Source: Cardinalis cardinalis
Taxonomy: Eukaryota; Chordata; Aves; Passeriformes; Cardinalidae
NCBI GenBank assembly: GCA_014549065.1
Contig: JACDOX010000110.1
Span: 62,001 to 126,000 of the forward strand
Length of the DNA stretch: 64,000 bases
Reading direction: 5' to 3'
Of this stretch, positions 60,801 to 64,000 are shown one piece after another (within the stretch, counting starts at the first letter, position 1; the number at the start of each line of letters is the position of its first letter). The notes beneath the pieces are model-generated. The model had not been told where the DNA came from, searched no databases, and saw only the letters and a program-made list of their open reading frames with translations. A program made the translations under genes and the position numbers.

Positions 60801-61257
60801 CAGAAAAGAGTTAAGCTGTTTCCTTGGGAGAAACTTCAGTAACTGAGTTCAAAAACATACCAAGGCTTAGCAGCATAAAAAGTCAATCAAGGGCAGACAG
60901 TCTATTGAAAAAATCTTTGCAGATAGTAGTGTTCATAGGTCAGCAATGTTTTGCATGGATTTTTGCATCTCTTGACATTTATTTCATTTTCCTGAACCCC
61001 AAGATTTTAACTGGAGAGCTTGACTAATTTTATAGTCATATTCCAGCAAGGTGTTTACAGCAGTCAGTACTAATTTCTGACAGTCTGGATGGTTTAGGAC
61101 ATATGTATACATATAAAATAGCTTTAGAAAATAGATTCTAAATTACTTTTTTCTACTTTCATGAAGGTTTTTCTGAAGCTGCTGCAGGACTCAGAGAAGA
61201 TGCCCTATGTTCCACAGGCAGCACACCTGGACCATGCAAATGGTGCTGAATCAGTCT
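761..61257 (+). CDS. ABCA13: ABCA13 (partial, 27 internal exons): giant ABCA-subfamily ABC transporter
   Basis: The spliced product of 27 exons (761-925, 2391-2590, 4490-9199, 10405-10511, 11612-11730, 12996-13168, 14338-14414, 14638-14759, 17298-17492, 19294-19458, 24995-25172, 27386-27525, 32170-32283, 32900-32990, 38625-38801, 40900-41200, 42038-42152, 43337-43666, 44623-44692, 45712-45846, 47230-47367, 50065-50254, 51094-51312, 53422-53618, 54361-54518, 54904-55134, 61167-61257) totals about 8.9 kb and joins in frame at every boundary. Recognition rests on remembered human ABCA13: the stretches around FCLKLYQEILQ, LPADGFKYN, PYPCHTSDLFLNN, RKLVYE and VVLDEPTSGVDPCSR agree closely, and a giant exon in the luminal domain is a hallmark of this gene. 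ABCA proteins are full transporters (two membrane domains, two NBDs) linked to lipid handling; the ABCA13 substrate is not evident from sequence. The first helix and signal anchor lie upstream; TMD2 and NBD2 lie downstream. ABCA12 is the nearest alternative, but the linker and NBD sequence fit ABCA13 better. Confidence 0.93.
926..2390. other. ABCA13 intron, no recognised element
   Basis: AT-rich intron of about 1.5 kb. Short open frames here have no family resemblance and no matching splice sites. I see no recognisable repeat. Confidence 0.7.
2391..2590 (+). CDS. ABCA13: ABCA13 exon 2 of window, luminal domain
   Basis: The exon is 200 bp, starts in phase 0 after caatccactag and ends before the strong donor gtaagt. 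The product runs from VFEQWLSSSS to GYVPSHW, with the final Trp codon split TG|G across the next intron. It is hydrophilic and helical in character (LLELRRIMADLMSQFL), as expected for the luminal domain. The split Trp codon is restored exactly by the first base of the giant exon at 4490, which supports both boundaries. Confidence 0.88.
2591..4489. other. ABCA13 intron with short local duplications
   Basis: AT-rich intron of 1.9 kb. It contains three short direct duplications between about 3316 and 3760 (see findings). The flanking exons share a split Trp codon, which leaves no need for an additional exon here. Confidence 0.72.
4490..9199 (+). CDS. ABCA13: ABCA13 giant exon (4,710 bp), glycosylation-rich luminal domain
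   Basis: A single open exon of 4,710 bp encodes 1,569 complete codons plus split codons at both ends. It lies between the acceptor atttttcag and the donor gtaagt. By eye I count about 40 N-x-S/T sequons, roughly one per 39 residues, with no long hydrophobic segment, so the product is extracellular or luminal. It is built of many amphipathic leucine-rich stretches resembling a long helical array, with scattered cysteines. An exon of about 4.8 kb here is a known hallmark of mammalian ABCA13. Ten single n bases (for example 4813, 5957, 7025, 7899, 8095) leave residues undetermined but none forces a stop. Sequence from this domain is fast evolving in the family, so identity rests mainly on context and architecture. 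Confidence 0.95.
9200..10404. other. ABCA13 intron, no recognised element
   Basis: AT-rich intron of 1.2 kb after the giant exon. Nothing recognisable beyond short T runs. Confidence 0.7.
10405..10511 (+). CDS. ABCA13: ABCA13 exon 4 of window, luminal domain
   Basis: The exon is 107 bp. The acceptor is tgatatttctacag. The first base completes an Arg codon begun by AG at the end of the giant exon. The product reads ASKICNILQEHLYPDSVV and then KLQFTILNILKIFS, and one G remains for the next exon. The donor gttggt is weak outside GT, but the phase matches the exon at 11612 exactly. Confidence 0.85.
10512..12995. other. ABCA13 introns around exon 11612-11730
   Basis: There are two introns (10512-11611 and 11731-12995). 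The stretch from about 10720 to 11400 is visibly less AT-rich than its surroundings and may be an old unclassified repeat, but I cannot name it. The rest shows nothing. Confidence 0.6.
11612..11730 (+). CDS. ABCA13: ABCA13 exon 5 of window, luminal domain
   Basis: The exon is 119 bp after the acceptor tttctcttacag. Two bases complete the Glu codon, followed by EPIVFRNIFCAITKCKDG and ending VVQDHYQ in phase 0. Two cysteines spaced C-x5-C could form a disulfide. The donor gtctga is poor beyond GT. It is accepted because it keeps frame with the exon at 12996 and the coding stretch stops just after it (gtc tga). Confidence 0.85.
12996..13168 (+). CDS. ABCA13: ABCA13 exon 6 of window, luminal domain
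   Basis: The exon is 173 bp after gtgttctgcag. It encodes DVGRYLTAFNKGDCESIAYI and then a C-x-C motif (DSCECQLML), ending in a split Met codon AT|G before the donor gtaaag. An n at 13106 leaves one residue uncertain (Lys or Asn). The cysteine pair suggests disulfide bonding in the luminal domain. Confidence 0.87.
13169..14337. other. ABCA13 intron with an AT-type hairpin
   Basis: Intron of 1.2 kb. At 14087-14119 there is an imperfect inverted repeat in a TATG-rich stretch (see findings). Nothing else is recognised. Confidence 0.7.
14338..14414 (+). CDS. ABCA13: ABCA13 exon 7 of window, short luminal exon
   Basis: This short 77-bp exon follows the acceptor ctcttgttccag and precedes the donor gtgggt. 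The product is VTENLELQLLENPAAAFLNN followed by FNLLN. The start phase completes the Met codon from the previous exon, and one G is carried into the exon at 14638, only 223 bp away. It is too short to stand out as an open reading frame alone; phase and paired splice sites support it. Confidence 0.83.
14638..14759 (+). CDS. ABCA13: ABCA13 exon 8 of window, luminal domain
   Basis: The exon is 122 bp with a strong polypyrimidine acceptor (tttctttctcttccag). It encodes DVKVKDFVQNITQLRLDIG and a segment ending EASVSHSE, phase 0 at the donor gtagaa. It has two N-glycosylation sequons (NIT and NIS), consistent with a luminal location. Confidence 0.86.
14760..19293. other. ABCA13 introns around exon 17298-17492
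   Basis: Two introns, 14760-17297 and 17493-19293, both AT-rich with scattered single n bases. I see no exon candidate that fits the phase and no recognisable mobile element. Confidence 0.65.
17298..17492 (+). CDS. ABCA13: ABCA13 exon 9 of window, luminal domain
   Basis: The exon is 195 bp, phase 0 at both ends, and encodes VLYSAFVGALTGRCDEEVLG through QNLNVRHIIYK. The acceptor is tattgtgatag|gttc, which has a poor polypyrimidine tract. A nearby tttacag at 17302-17308 would break the frame with exon 8. The donor gtaaga is strong. The ELCSLPALDLYTM segment resembles a conserved block of the ABCA12/ABCA13 luminal domain. Confidence 0.87.
19294..19458 (+). CDS. ABCA13: ABCA13 exon 10 of window, luminal domain
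   Basis: The exon is 165 bp, phase 0 at both ends, with the strong acceptor ccttcttttccaag and donor gtatgt. The product runs VQIPPEVGNVLNLLLDVVSS to VLDISTLQQ. It is rich in leucine and valine heptad-like spacing, suggesting helices in the luminal stalk. It is followed by a 5.5-kb intron. Confidence 0.88.
19459..24994. other. ABCA13 5.5-kb intron, no recognised element
   Basis: A long T-rich intron with many short poly-T runs and a short TTTC run near 23008-23022. Open frames of 70-100 codons occur (for example 24058-24360) without splice or family support. No mobile element was recognised. Confidence 0.65.
24995..25172 (+). CDS. ABCA13: ABCA13 exon 11 of window, luminal domain, tandem acceptor
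   Basis: The exon encodes GGQFRSSAVGSLDSVIKAVC and a segment ending MAKYGVPEDS, with one base carried to the next exon before the donor gtaaga. Two acceptor AGs lie nine bases apart: ttctag (exon start 24995) and tttacag (exon start 25004). Both keep frame and differ by three residues (FLQ), so the true start may be either. The n at 25171 falls at a codon third position in a Ser codon and does not matter. Confidence 0.86.
25173..27385. other. ABCA13 intron, no recognised element
   Basis: Intron of 2.2 kb. A moderately GC-richer patch at about 25650-25870 is not identifiable. The rest is AT-rich and featureless. Confidence 0.6.
27386..27525 (+). CDS. ABCA13: ABCA13 exon 12 of window, conserved FCLKLYQEIL block
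   Basis: The exon is 140 bp between ttgtttttgcag and gtgagt. It encodes TPFCLKLYQEILQAPNGALL and a segment with TFLKPLLHGKILY. This matches remembered human ABCA13 almost residue for residue and is one of the best anchors for naming the gene. It ends in phase 0. Confidence 0.94.
28130..28560. other. GC/CpG-rich block interrupted by assembly gap
   Basis: Inside an AT-rich intron, 28145-28265 carries several CpGs. The far side of the gap begins with a GC box (ggggcggggaagggg) and a CCAAT motif (gccaatcaag) about 30 bases on. Bases 28338-28441 are n. The combination suits a promoter-like element or the U3 region of an LTR element in a sequence that assembled poorly. I cannot assign a family or strand, and no coding exon is evident. 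Confidence 0.4.
28338..28441. other. Assembly gap (run of n)
   Basis: A continuous run of about 104 n bases. The true length of missing sequence is unknown. GC-rich sequence on both sides suggests a repeat or a GC-rich region that failed to assemble. Confidence 0.98.
30793..30865. repeat. (TTA)n microsatellite
   Basis: About 73 bp of uninterrupted TAT/TTA trinucleotide repeat, roughly 24 units. It gives a spurious poly-leucine open frame. Pure repeats of this length are usually length-polymorphic. Confidence 0.97.
32170..32283 (+). CDS. ABCA13: ABCA13 exon 13 of window, luminal domain
   Basis: The exon is 114 bp, phase 0 at both ends, after tttttttttccctag. It encodes ANLTFGFVENLKSYSETWLR and ends in LTVSRLQ. 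It aligns with the ANYTF segment of human ABCA13. It has two n bases at silent third positions (32220, 32274; the first gives Thr whatever the base). The donor gttggt is weak beyond GT. Confidence 0.88.
32284..32899. other. ABCA13 intron, no recognised element
   Basis: AT-rich intron of 616 bp. Nothing recognised. Confidence 0.7.
32900..32990 (+). CDS. ABCA13: ABCA13 exon 14 of window, luminal domain
   Basis: The exon is 91 bp after cttttcatttcag. The product is EALQNNFVKHFIESNLDINM followed by EKLLKKMKAY; it fits the human EALRNKFV block. It ends with one base of a Gly/Glu codon. The donor gtgcgt is non-standard at +4, but the phase joins correctly to the exon at 38625. Confidence 0.87.
33400..33800. 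other. Unclassified GC-rich block in intron
   Basis: A stretch with sharply higher G+C than its AT-rich flanks. Open frames of 60-97 codons occur on both strands in overlapping positions, as expected when stops are rare by composition. No splice pair or known protein family is visible. An old LTR or other interspersed repeat is the simplest explanation. Confidence 0.4.
37056..37385 (-). mobile_element. CR1 LINE fragment, 3' end, minus strand
   Basis: On the plus strand the sequence reads like the complement of an avian CR1 3' region. It has aggaggggaccttaaggat near the left edge, then ccttgaacacttccagg, cttctctggtcaacctgtt, ccattccctcttgtccta and tctcttctccaggttgag. The order matches CR1 read backwards, so the element lies on the minus strand with its 3' end at the left. 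It is only about 330 bp and lacks part of the usual region in the middle, so it is a dead 5'-truncated copy. Confidence 0.9.
38625..38801 (+). CDS. ABCA13: ABCA13 exon 15 of window, luminal domain
   Basis: The exon is 177 bp between tcctcatcttag and gtaagt. The product includes MTNKMLNSSTSKQIDLLTQL, then a Cys-Cys pair (NISCCVLLDRFQPFDS) and EKAHELMQENNLLA. It matches the human segment with VNLSSC, LNRFQ and KAHELLQ. NSS and NIS are sequons. It ends with one base of a Ser codon. Confidence 0.92.
38802..40899. other. ABCA13 intron with poly-T run
   Basis: Intron of 2.1 kb with a run of 21 T at 39496-39516. Short open frames here have no family support. No other element is recognised. Confidence 0.7.
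39496..39516. repeat. Poly-T tract
   Basis: Twenty-one consecutive T bases. It could be the reverse-strand poly-A tail of a processed insertion, but I see no recognisable gene or target-site duplication beside it. Confidence 0.9.
40900..41200 (+). CDS. ABCA13: ABCA13 exon 16 of window, end of luminal domain
   Basis: The exon is 301 bp after ccttttgtgtcag. It encodes the conserved membrane-proximal end of the first luminal domain. The landmarks are HISYTIRTSVLYSMRTD, NPTWKSHP, LPADGFKYNHVF, PLQDMIERAII and PYPCHTSDL. The last two bases form a split Leu codon. The donor gtaagt is perfect. Homology to ABCA12/ABCA13 is very clear here. Confidence 0.95.
41238..41275. repeat. Perfect inverted repeat, 18-bp arms, 2-base spacer
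   Basis: The left arm 41238-41255 (ccttgttagattagttct) and right arm 41258-41275 are exact reverse complements, separated by the two bases ag. It starts 37 bp after the end of exon 40900-41200 and would fold into a perfect hairpin in the pre-mRNA. Confidence 0.97.
41610..41636. repeat. Short tandem repeat, unit atcaaaac
   Basis: Three exact copies of the 8-bp unit atcaaaac followed by a partial copy. It is a small intronic tandem repeat. Confidence 0.93.
42038..42152 (+). CDS. ABCA13: ABCA13 exon 17 of window, first helix of TMD1
   Basis: The exon is 115 bp between tctttcatag and gtaaaa. It encodes FLNNIGFFFPLVMMLTWMVS, then VAGMVRKLVYEREIHLEE. The hydrophobic run is a transmembrane helix entering the cytosolic coupling region; the R-K-L-V-Y-E motif is typical of ABCA proteins. 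The end is phase 0 and continues with YMKTMGV. Confidence 0.95.
43337..43666 (+). CDS. ABCA13: ABCA13 exon 18 of window, TMD1 core helices
   Basis: The exon is 330 bp, phase 0 at both ends, following ctctgtcgtcttgcag. It begins with the cytosolic coupling motif YMKTMGVYPAIHF and contains three hydrophobic helices. These lie around WFLENVIVLTVSSCALAII, FLIFLFLLEFGVAVIMLSYF and LVYMISFLPYIVLLVL. It ends LSFTNQIIM before the donor gtaaat. Similarity to human ABCA13 is high throughout. Confidence 0.96.
44623..44692 (+). CDS. ABCA13: ABCA13 exon 19 of window, TMD1
   Basis: This 70-bp exon lies between tctctgatattgcag and gtaagg. The product is CLLSTTAFGQGIFFITYFEG then QEI, a conserved ABCA motif region (STTAFGQG). 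It ends with one base of a Gly codon. Confidence 0.94.
45712..45846 (+). CDS. ABCA13: ABCA13 exon 20 of window, last helix of TMD1
   Basis: The exon is 135 bp between attactaccag and gtaaga. It encodes GIQWDNVHQSTAQGGYMTFG and a strongly hydrophobic helix with WMCWMMFFDSILYFVGGWYF, ending SNLIPG across the junction. This is the last transmembrane segment before NBD1. The human counterpart has the same GIQWNN start and NLIPG end. Confidence 0.95.
47230..47367 (+). CDS. ABCA13: ABCA13 exon 21 of window, TMD1-NBD1 linker
   Basis: The exon is 138 bp after attctaacatag. It encodes KFGLKNRWYFPFTVSFWKNL and ends MFFFNENFQEKG. The RWYFPF and FFFNENF motifs closely match the human cytosolic linker. 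The donor gtttgt is weak. The acceptor has a poor pyrimidine tract, but frame and homology fix both ends. Confidence 0.92.
47368..50064. other. ABCA13 intron with inverted repeats
   Basis: Intron of 2.7 kb. It contains the compound inverted repeat at 48313-48369. A moderately GC-rich patch at about 48590-48760 could not be identified. No exon is needed by phase. Confidence 0.7.
48329..48369. repeat. Perfect inverted repeat, 15-bp arms, 11-base loop
   Basis: The arm ctggtcaggcagaga (48329-48343) and its exact reverse complement (48355-48369) flank an 11-base loop. A second smaller inverted repeat, cagcaca and tgtgctg (48313-48331), overlaps its left edge by three bases. Confidence 0.95.
50065..50254 (+). 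CDS. ABCA13: ABCA13 exon 22 of window, NBD1 Walker A
   Basis: The exon is 190 bp between tcttccccacacag and gtaagc. It begins with a divergent linker (DPAPQ), then LLSLTKEHVDGRKAAVKDL, LTFHKGQITALLGPNGAGKT and TV. GPNGAGKT is a complete Walker A (P-loop) for ATP binding; the human copy as I recall has Thr instead of Pro after the first Gly. The n at 50080 makes one linker residue unknown. The last Ile codon is split AT|A. Confidence 0.95.
50255..51093. other. ABCA13 intron with A/C-rich tract
   Basis: Intron of 839 bp. It contains an A/C-only low-complexity stretch at about 50864-50932 of the CAAA/CCAA type. Nothing else is recognised. Confidence 0.72.
50864..50932. repeat. A/C-rich low-complexity tract
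   Basis: The plus strand is nearly free of G and T over about 70 bp, with repeats such as aaacaaaccaaccaaa. It may be the remnant of a poly-A-like retroelement tail, but no body was recognised. Confidence 0.8.
51094..51312 (+). CDS. ABCA13: ABCA13 exon 23 of window, NBD1 Q-loop
   Basis: The exon is 219 bp between ttcttatatcag and gtgagt. It encodes SLLTGLYPPSSGTIIVDGKD, the Q-loop motif ELGVCPQYDVLF, and LTVREHLLLYGSVKAPGWT. The invariant Gln of the Q-loop is present. The n at 51121 lies in the Pro/Pro pair region (first codon base, likely Pro given family consensus). It is markedly richer in G and C than the flanking introns. Confidence 0.95.
51313..54360. other. ABCA13 introns around exon 53422-53618
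   Basis: Two introns, 51313-53421 and 53619-54360. The first has a short perfect hairpin at 52825-52847 and several n bases. No mobile element was recognised. Confidence 0.7.
53422..53618 (+). CDS. ABCA13: ABCA13 exon 24 of window, NBD1 signature and Walker B
   Basis: The exon is 197 bp after ccnatttcag. It contains ALEDVDLSQHQYKPVGALSG and the ABC signature LSGGMKRRLS, with Met in the fifth position as in many ABCA members. It also contains Walker B and D-loop in TVVLDEPTSGVDP. The catalytic Glu after the Walker B Asp is present. It ends LLKYKAG with a split Gly codon; the donor gtacaa is weak. Confidence 0.96.
54361..54518 (+). CDS. ABCA13: ABCA13 exon 25 of window, NBD1 H-loop
   Basis: The exon is 158 bp between ctttgtcacgcag and gtaagt. 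It encodes CTLIFTTHHLDEAEVLSDRI, which holds the H-loop (switch) His in TTHHLDEAE. It then continues with AILQRGQLRCCGSPSYLRE and TYGQGHSLTLIKK. With the previous exons this completes all NBD1 catalytic motifs, so NBD1 looks competent for ATP binding and hydrolysis. Confidence 0.95.
54519..54903. other. ABCA13 short intron
   Basis: Intron of 385 bp with a strong donor and a pyrimidine-rich acceptor. It holds nothing else of note. Confidence 0.75.
54904..55134 (+). CDS. ABCA13: ABCA13 exon 26 of window, NBD1 C-terminal subdomain
   Basis: The exon is 231 bp, phase 0 at both ends, after ctttctttctttgtag. It encodes PSVFEIQDPKHIVQVTSLVQ, then IPEAFLKDNSGTELTY, LFQALDQSLQHLHVTGYGIS and DTTLEE. 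This is the regulatory subdomain C-terminal to ABCA NBD1. The donor gtactc is weak beyond GT. Translation runs on past it, but family homology (LEEVF) picks the junction to the exon at 61167. Confidence 0.93.
55670..55731. repeat. TATG/TATA-rich low-complexity sequence
   Basis: About 60 bp dominated by tatatgtatac, acatatatac and gtatgtgtgtgtat. This is a degenerate alternating purine-pyrimidine microsatellite. Confidence 0.8.
57885..58048 (-). mobile_element. tRNA-Ile-derived SINE with CR1-like tail (TguSINE1-like)
   Basis: Read on the minus strand, 58045-57972 resembles a tRNA-Ile(AAT) gene. It has A-box-like gctcagttaggcagagcatgg, ttaat at the anticodon position, and B-box-like gtgggatcaatcccc. 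The tRNA part is followed by a tail with gggtcgcttccaactcaaaa and ending ttctgttaaattctgt, which resembles the 3' end of avian CR1 elements. From memory this architecture fits TguSINE1 of songbirds. Substitutions in both boxes show it is an old copy and not a functional tRNA gene. Confidence 0.78.
58617..59452 (+). mobile_element. CR1 LINE fragment, 3' region, plus strand
   Basis: About 830 bp of the CR1 3' region. It starts with the end of the reverse-transcriptase ORF in its usual wording (cctgcccagaaggatttcgg, gatgagaggctggacatgac, ctgagctgcatccaaagcag, ctgcatccagctctgggatc). The 3' untranslated part follows (gaaaggctgagaggcttagg, gacattaggaagaaattct, aaggtcccttcaaacac) and ends at the typical atgattca type end. 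It is 5'-truncated and its reading frame is broken, so it is inactive. The n bases at 58830, 58839 and 59210 add uncertainty. Confidence 0.94.
59578..59597. repeat. 20-bp perfect palindrome
   Basis: The sequence aggccagaaatttctggcct equals its own reverse complement with no spacer. It lies about 130 bp after the CR1 fragment. Confidence 0.95.
61167..61257 (+). CDS. ABCA13: ABCA13 exon 27 of window, linker after NBD1
   Basis: This 91-bp exon lies between tctactttcatgaag and gtaagt. It encodes VFLKLLQDSEKMPYVPQAAH and then LDHANGAESV, with one base left for the next exon. VFLKLLQDS fits human VFLMLLQDS directly after the LEE of the previous exon, and this homology is the main evidence. The following exon, leading into TMD2, was not found before the end of the window. 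Confidence 0.85.
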
Positions 61258-64000
61258 GTAAGTACAGAATGATGTGCCTTCTGAAGCAACTAGATTTATA
61301 AAGATCAAAACCACAAATGTAAACATGCACAAAGTTCCCAAAGGTTGAAGAATGCACAAGCAAATGGAGAATACTTCTTCCTACCATCTGACAATTTCTT
61401 TTTTGTGTGTCTGCCTCAGGAAGTAGTTTTTATGTCCACTATNATTTACCTCTACCCCTTCACAGTCATCTTCCCACTCTTCTGTGTACACATGAATTCT
61501 CTCACAGCAGCAGTATTGACTTACTGCTTTTTACCAATCCCTGGAAACTAATTATCCTCTTTGTCTCATACTGAAAATGGATAAATGTTACAGACATATA
61601 CCACAGATAAAATCTCTACCCTCTAAGAAAAGTACATTCATGTTCTTTCNCATACAATTCAAACGAAGAAATAAAAAGCTGGTTCCCCTTGGAGTAGATA
61701 ATTCATCTTCTGAAGTGCCATGTTATTTTAGGCTCCTTTACATCTTGTTTTAAGGAAAAACCCTTCATACTTTCTCTTTTTTTGCCCTGCAAGCCTGGAG
61801 GAGGTCCTTCCAAACGCTTCTGAAAACGCAGGAAGATTTTTCTCTTTTAAAAATTCTCTTCCTAAGAAGAATCACTAATCATCACTAATGATCATAAGGT
61901 GATGCCATTACAAAATCCAAGACTCAAATTCTCTAATGTCAATGCCCATCAAGTTGATTAATGTTTTCACATAGGTTCTGGGATTTTCATGCTTCTATAC
62001 TTACAATGTTTCTTTCTAGCTGAAGATTGACATTTAGATTATAGTTTTCTTTGGTTAGATGTCAAGCACTTTGTTCCATGTACAGTACTTTTCATTATGT
62101 TTTTATAAAAGTACAGGCACAGGGAAGTCCTGATCTGTGGACTTTTAATGCTACTGTAACAGAAATAACAATTTTCAGCTAAGCTTTCTTTATTTGTTAA
62201 GATAAATTCAATTGAATCTGCCAGTAATAAGTAATCATTGCCAATAATGGTGGTCTAAGGTGAGACCTTTTCTCACAAACTGCAAGCTTGAATAGATGAC
62301 TTTTTCCAGAGGGTGTGTTTGCTGGGCTATTCCATCTTGAATCAGTGAAGATGTAAGTGTATAAAACTCAAACAACCTCACTAAGCAAATAAAATTGCCA
62401 CTTTTTCAGTGGTGAGAATGAGACTTCTATTCAAAACACAGTTTTGAATATTGCTTTTTTTATAGGAGTCAATTTATTTATTCAAGACTCAGCTAGGACA
62501 TCTGAACTAGTTTCAAATCAGAACAATCTGTCTTCTCCACATTGCATTTTCATTAAAGAGTAAGATTTACAGTTCCTAAAGTAATGAAGACAGTATATTC
62601 TACTGAAGAACTTGATATACTTTCCCATCTGCATCTCAAAATGTATAAATTAGTATTTGTTTAAGTTATTACATTAATATAGAATTGAGTAATCAGAGAC
62701 TCTGTATTTTTTCACNGTGATAAATTATAGCAAGAATATGTGATGATAATGCCATTTCTTTGGGGATGAGAGTACTGGAAAATTGTCATTCATTGCAGAT
62801 GACTGTCATTCATCATTAAGGACAGTTGTGAAATGTAGGCATAAGGGACCTGGGAAACGGTCATGAAAGGTATCCATCANTGTCAAAGTTAACCAGAATA
62901 CTCCATGGGCAATAGCTTGACTTGTATAACTTTGTCTTTGAAAGCAGGTTCAAAGGCAGTCAAACTTTCTTTTGTCAGAGTAGTCAAATGAATTTTCAAA
63001 ACCCCTTGGAGCAAGCAGCTGCAATTATTGAGGAGATCACAGGATGCTGCTATTTGATTTGTAAAAGAATTTAGGCTGGAGAAATGCTTTCACAAAGCAC
63101 AGATCTAAGCTCAAGCAGGGGTGTTGGCTATCCTTTAATGTTGCTGAGCTCTTGAGGTGTTAGGATTGTGCAGAAATCCAAATGTTGTCTAATGTCTCCT
63201 GGACTAGGAGGCTTAGCAGAGAGGTGTGTATGTCTCTTCTTAAATGAAACTGCAGAAATTCAGTACTTAATTTAGGCTGACCACCAATGACAAAAACATG
63301 CAAGAGCCATTATTTCAGCAAAATATGACAGTATCTCACTAAATTAAGAGAGGAGATAATTTCTAGTTATGTTTTACAGTGTCTTAGTGTACTGTGTCTG
63401 ATTGGAATTGAGTTAAATTTCTTCATAGCAGCCTCTATGATGCAGTGTTTTGGATTTGTGACTGAAACAGTATTGATAACGTGCCAGTGTTTTGGCTGTC
63501 ACTGAGTAGTGTTAATGGTGCCAAGGCTCTCTCTTTTCCCATGTCCCTGCTATGAGTAAGCTGAGGATGAGAAAGAGGGTGTGAGGGGACACGAGCTGGA
63601 CAGAGGAGCTAAACTCACCAGAGCGTTATTTAATGTTGCAGAGTGCCATTCTTGGCAACAAAAGCTTTTTTGAGGAGTTAGTTGTTGCTACCAGTGGCTG
63701 AGCATGCCTACTTGTGGGAGGTGGTGAGTGATTGCCTTTGCATTATCTATTATTTTTTTTTTAGTTTGTTTCTTTTGAGTGTATTTTTCTTTCTTTTTCC
63801 TTTACTGCTGAAACTGCCTGTGTCCTGACCAACAATTTTTCTTGCTTTCTCTTTTCCTATTCTCTTCCCCATCCTGCTGGAGGAGGGGGAGTGTGGGCAA
63901 GCAACGGTTTGGTGCTTGGCTGCTGCTTAAGGTCAGCAATAAAAACGATGTAAAATAAACTCAGAATTATTTGTGCATTTTAAATGAAAATGTTATAGTT
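61258..64000. other. ABCA13 intron, downstream part with LTR-like block
   Basis: Intron sequence after the last visible exon. The expected next exon (phase 1, leading to the first helix of TMD2) was not found before 64000. The LTR-like block at 63390-63940 is the only element recognised. Confidence 0.65.
63390..63940 (+). mobile_element. Degenerate solo LTR of an avian endogenous retrovirus (probable)
   Basis: The block follows the order of a bird LTR family I remember. It has gttttggatttgtgactgaa near the start, a gaggggacacgagctggaca segment, ttcccctcctgctgga-type wording (ccccatcctgctggagg), and gggagtgtgggcaagcaacg before gtttggtgcttggctgctg near the end. No internal gag, pol or env sequence is adjacent in the window, so it is most simply a solo LTR. 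It is heavily mutated. The exact family and borders need a repeat library. Confidence 0.68.

Larger units (their letters stand above)
55135..61166. other. ABCA13 6-kb intron with SINE and CR1
   Basis: The longest intron in the window. It holds a TATG-rich low-complexity stretch (55670-55731), an inverted repeat (57807-57838), the tRNA-derived SINE (57885-58048), the CR1 fragment (58617-59452), a 20-bp palindrome (59578-59597) and a hairpin (60563-60590). No intermediate exon is required, since LEE and VFL join directly as in the human protein. Confidence 0.75.

Overview
The window is vertebrate nuclear DNA: split genes with GT-AG introns, AT-rich introns, and interspersed retroelements. The repeats point to a bird. 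Two CR1 LINE fragments have typical avian 3' regions, an LTR-like block resembles a family common in bird genomes, and a SINE has a tRNA-Ile-like head joined to a CR1-like tail. That last architecture is what I remember for songbird TguSINE1, so a passerine is the best guess. Scattered single n bases and one roughly 100-base n gap indicate a draft assembly.

Almost the whole window is the middle part of one plus-strand gene, ABCA13, a giant ABCA-subfamily ABC transporter. I place 27 exons between 761 and 61257. All 26 internal junctions keep the reading frame and together give about 2,970 codons with no stop or frameshift. The gene starts upstream of the window and continues past its end.

Layout: 761-19458 carries the large luminal/extracellular domain, including a single 4,710-bp exon (4490-9199) with about 40 N-glycosylation sequons. 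24995-41200 carries the end of that domain. 42038-45846 encodes most of transmembrane domain 1. 47230-50254 links it to the first nucleotide-binding domain (NBD1). 50065-54518 encodes Walker A, Q-loop, ABC signature, Walker B and H-loop, all present. 54904-61257 encodes the NBD1 C-terminal part and the start of the linker to the second half. The second transmembrane domain and NBD2 lie beyond the window.

The rest is intron. It holds two truncated CR1 elements (37056-37385 minus, 58617-59452 plus), the tRNA-derived SINE (57885-58048 minus), an LTR-like block (63390-63940 plus), a TTA microsatellite (30793-30865), a GC-rich block around the assembly gap (about 28130-28560), a second GC-rich block (about 33400-33800), and several perfect or near-perfect inverted repeats. 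I see no second protein-coding gene, no functional RNA gene and no CRISPR array. The most unusual features are the giant glycosylation-rich exon, the perfect 18-bp-arm inverted repeat just after exon 16, and the composite SINE.
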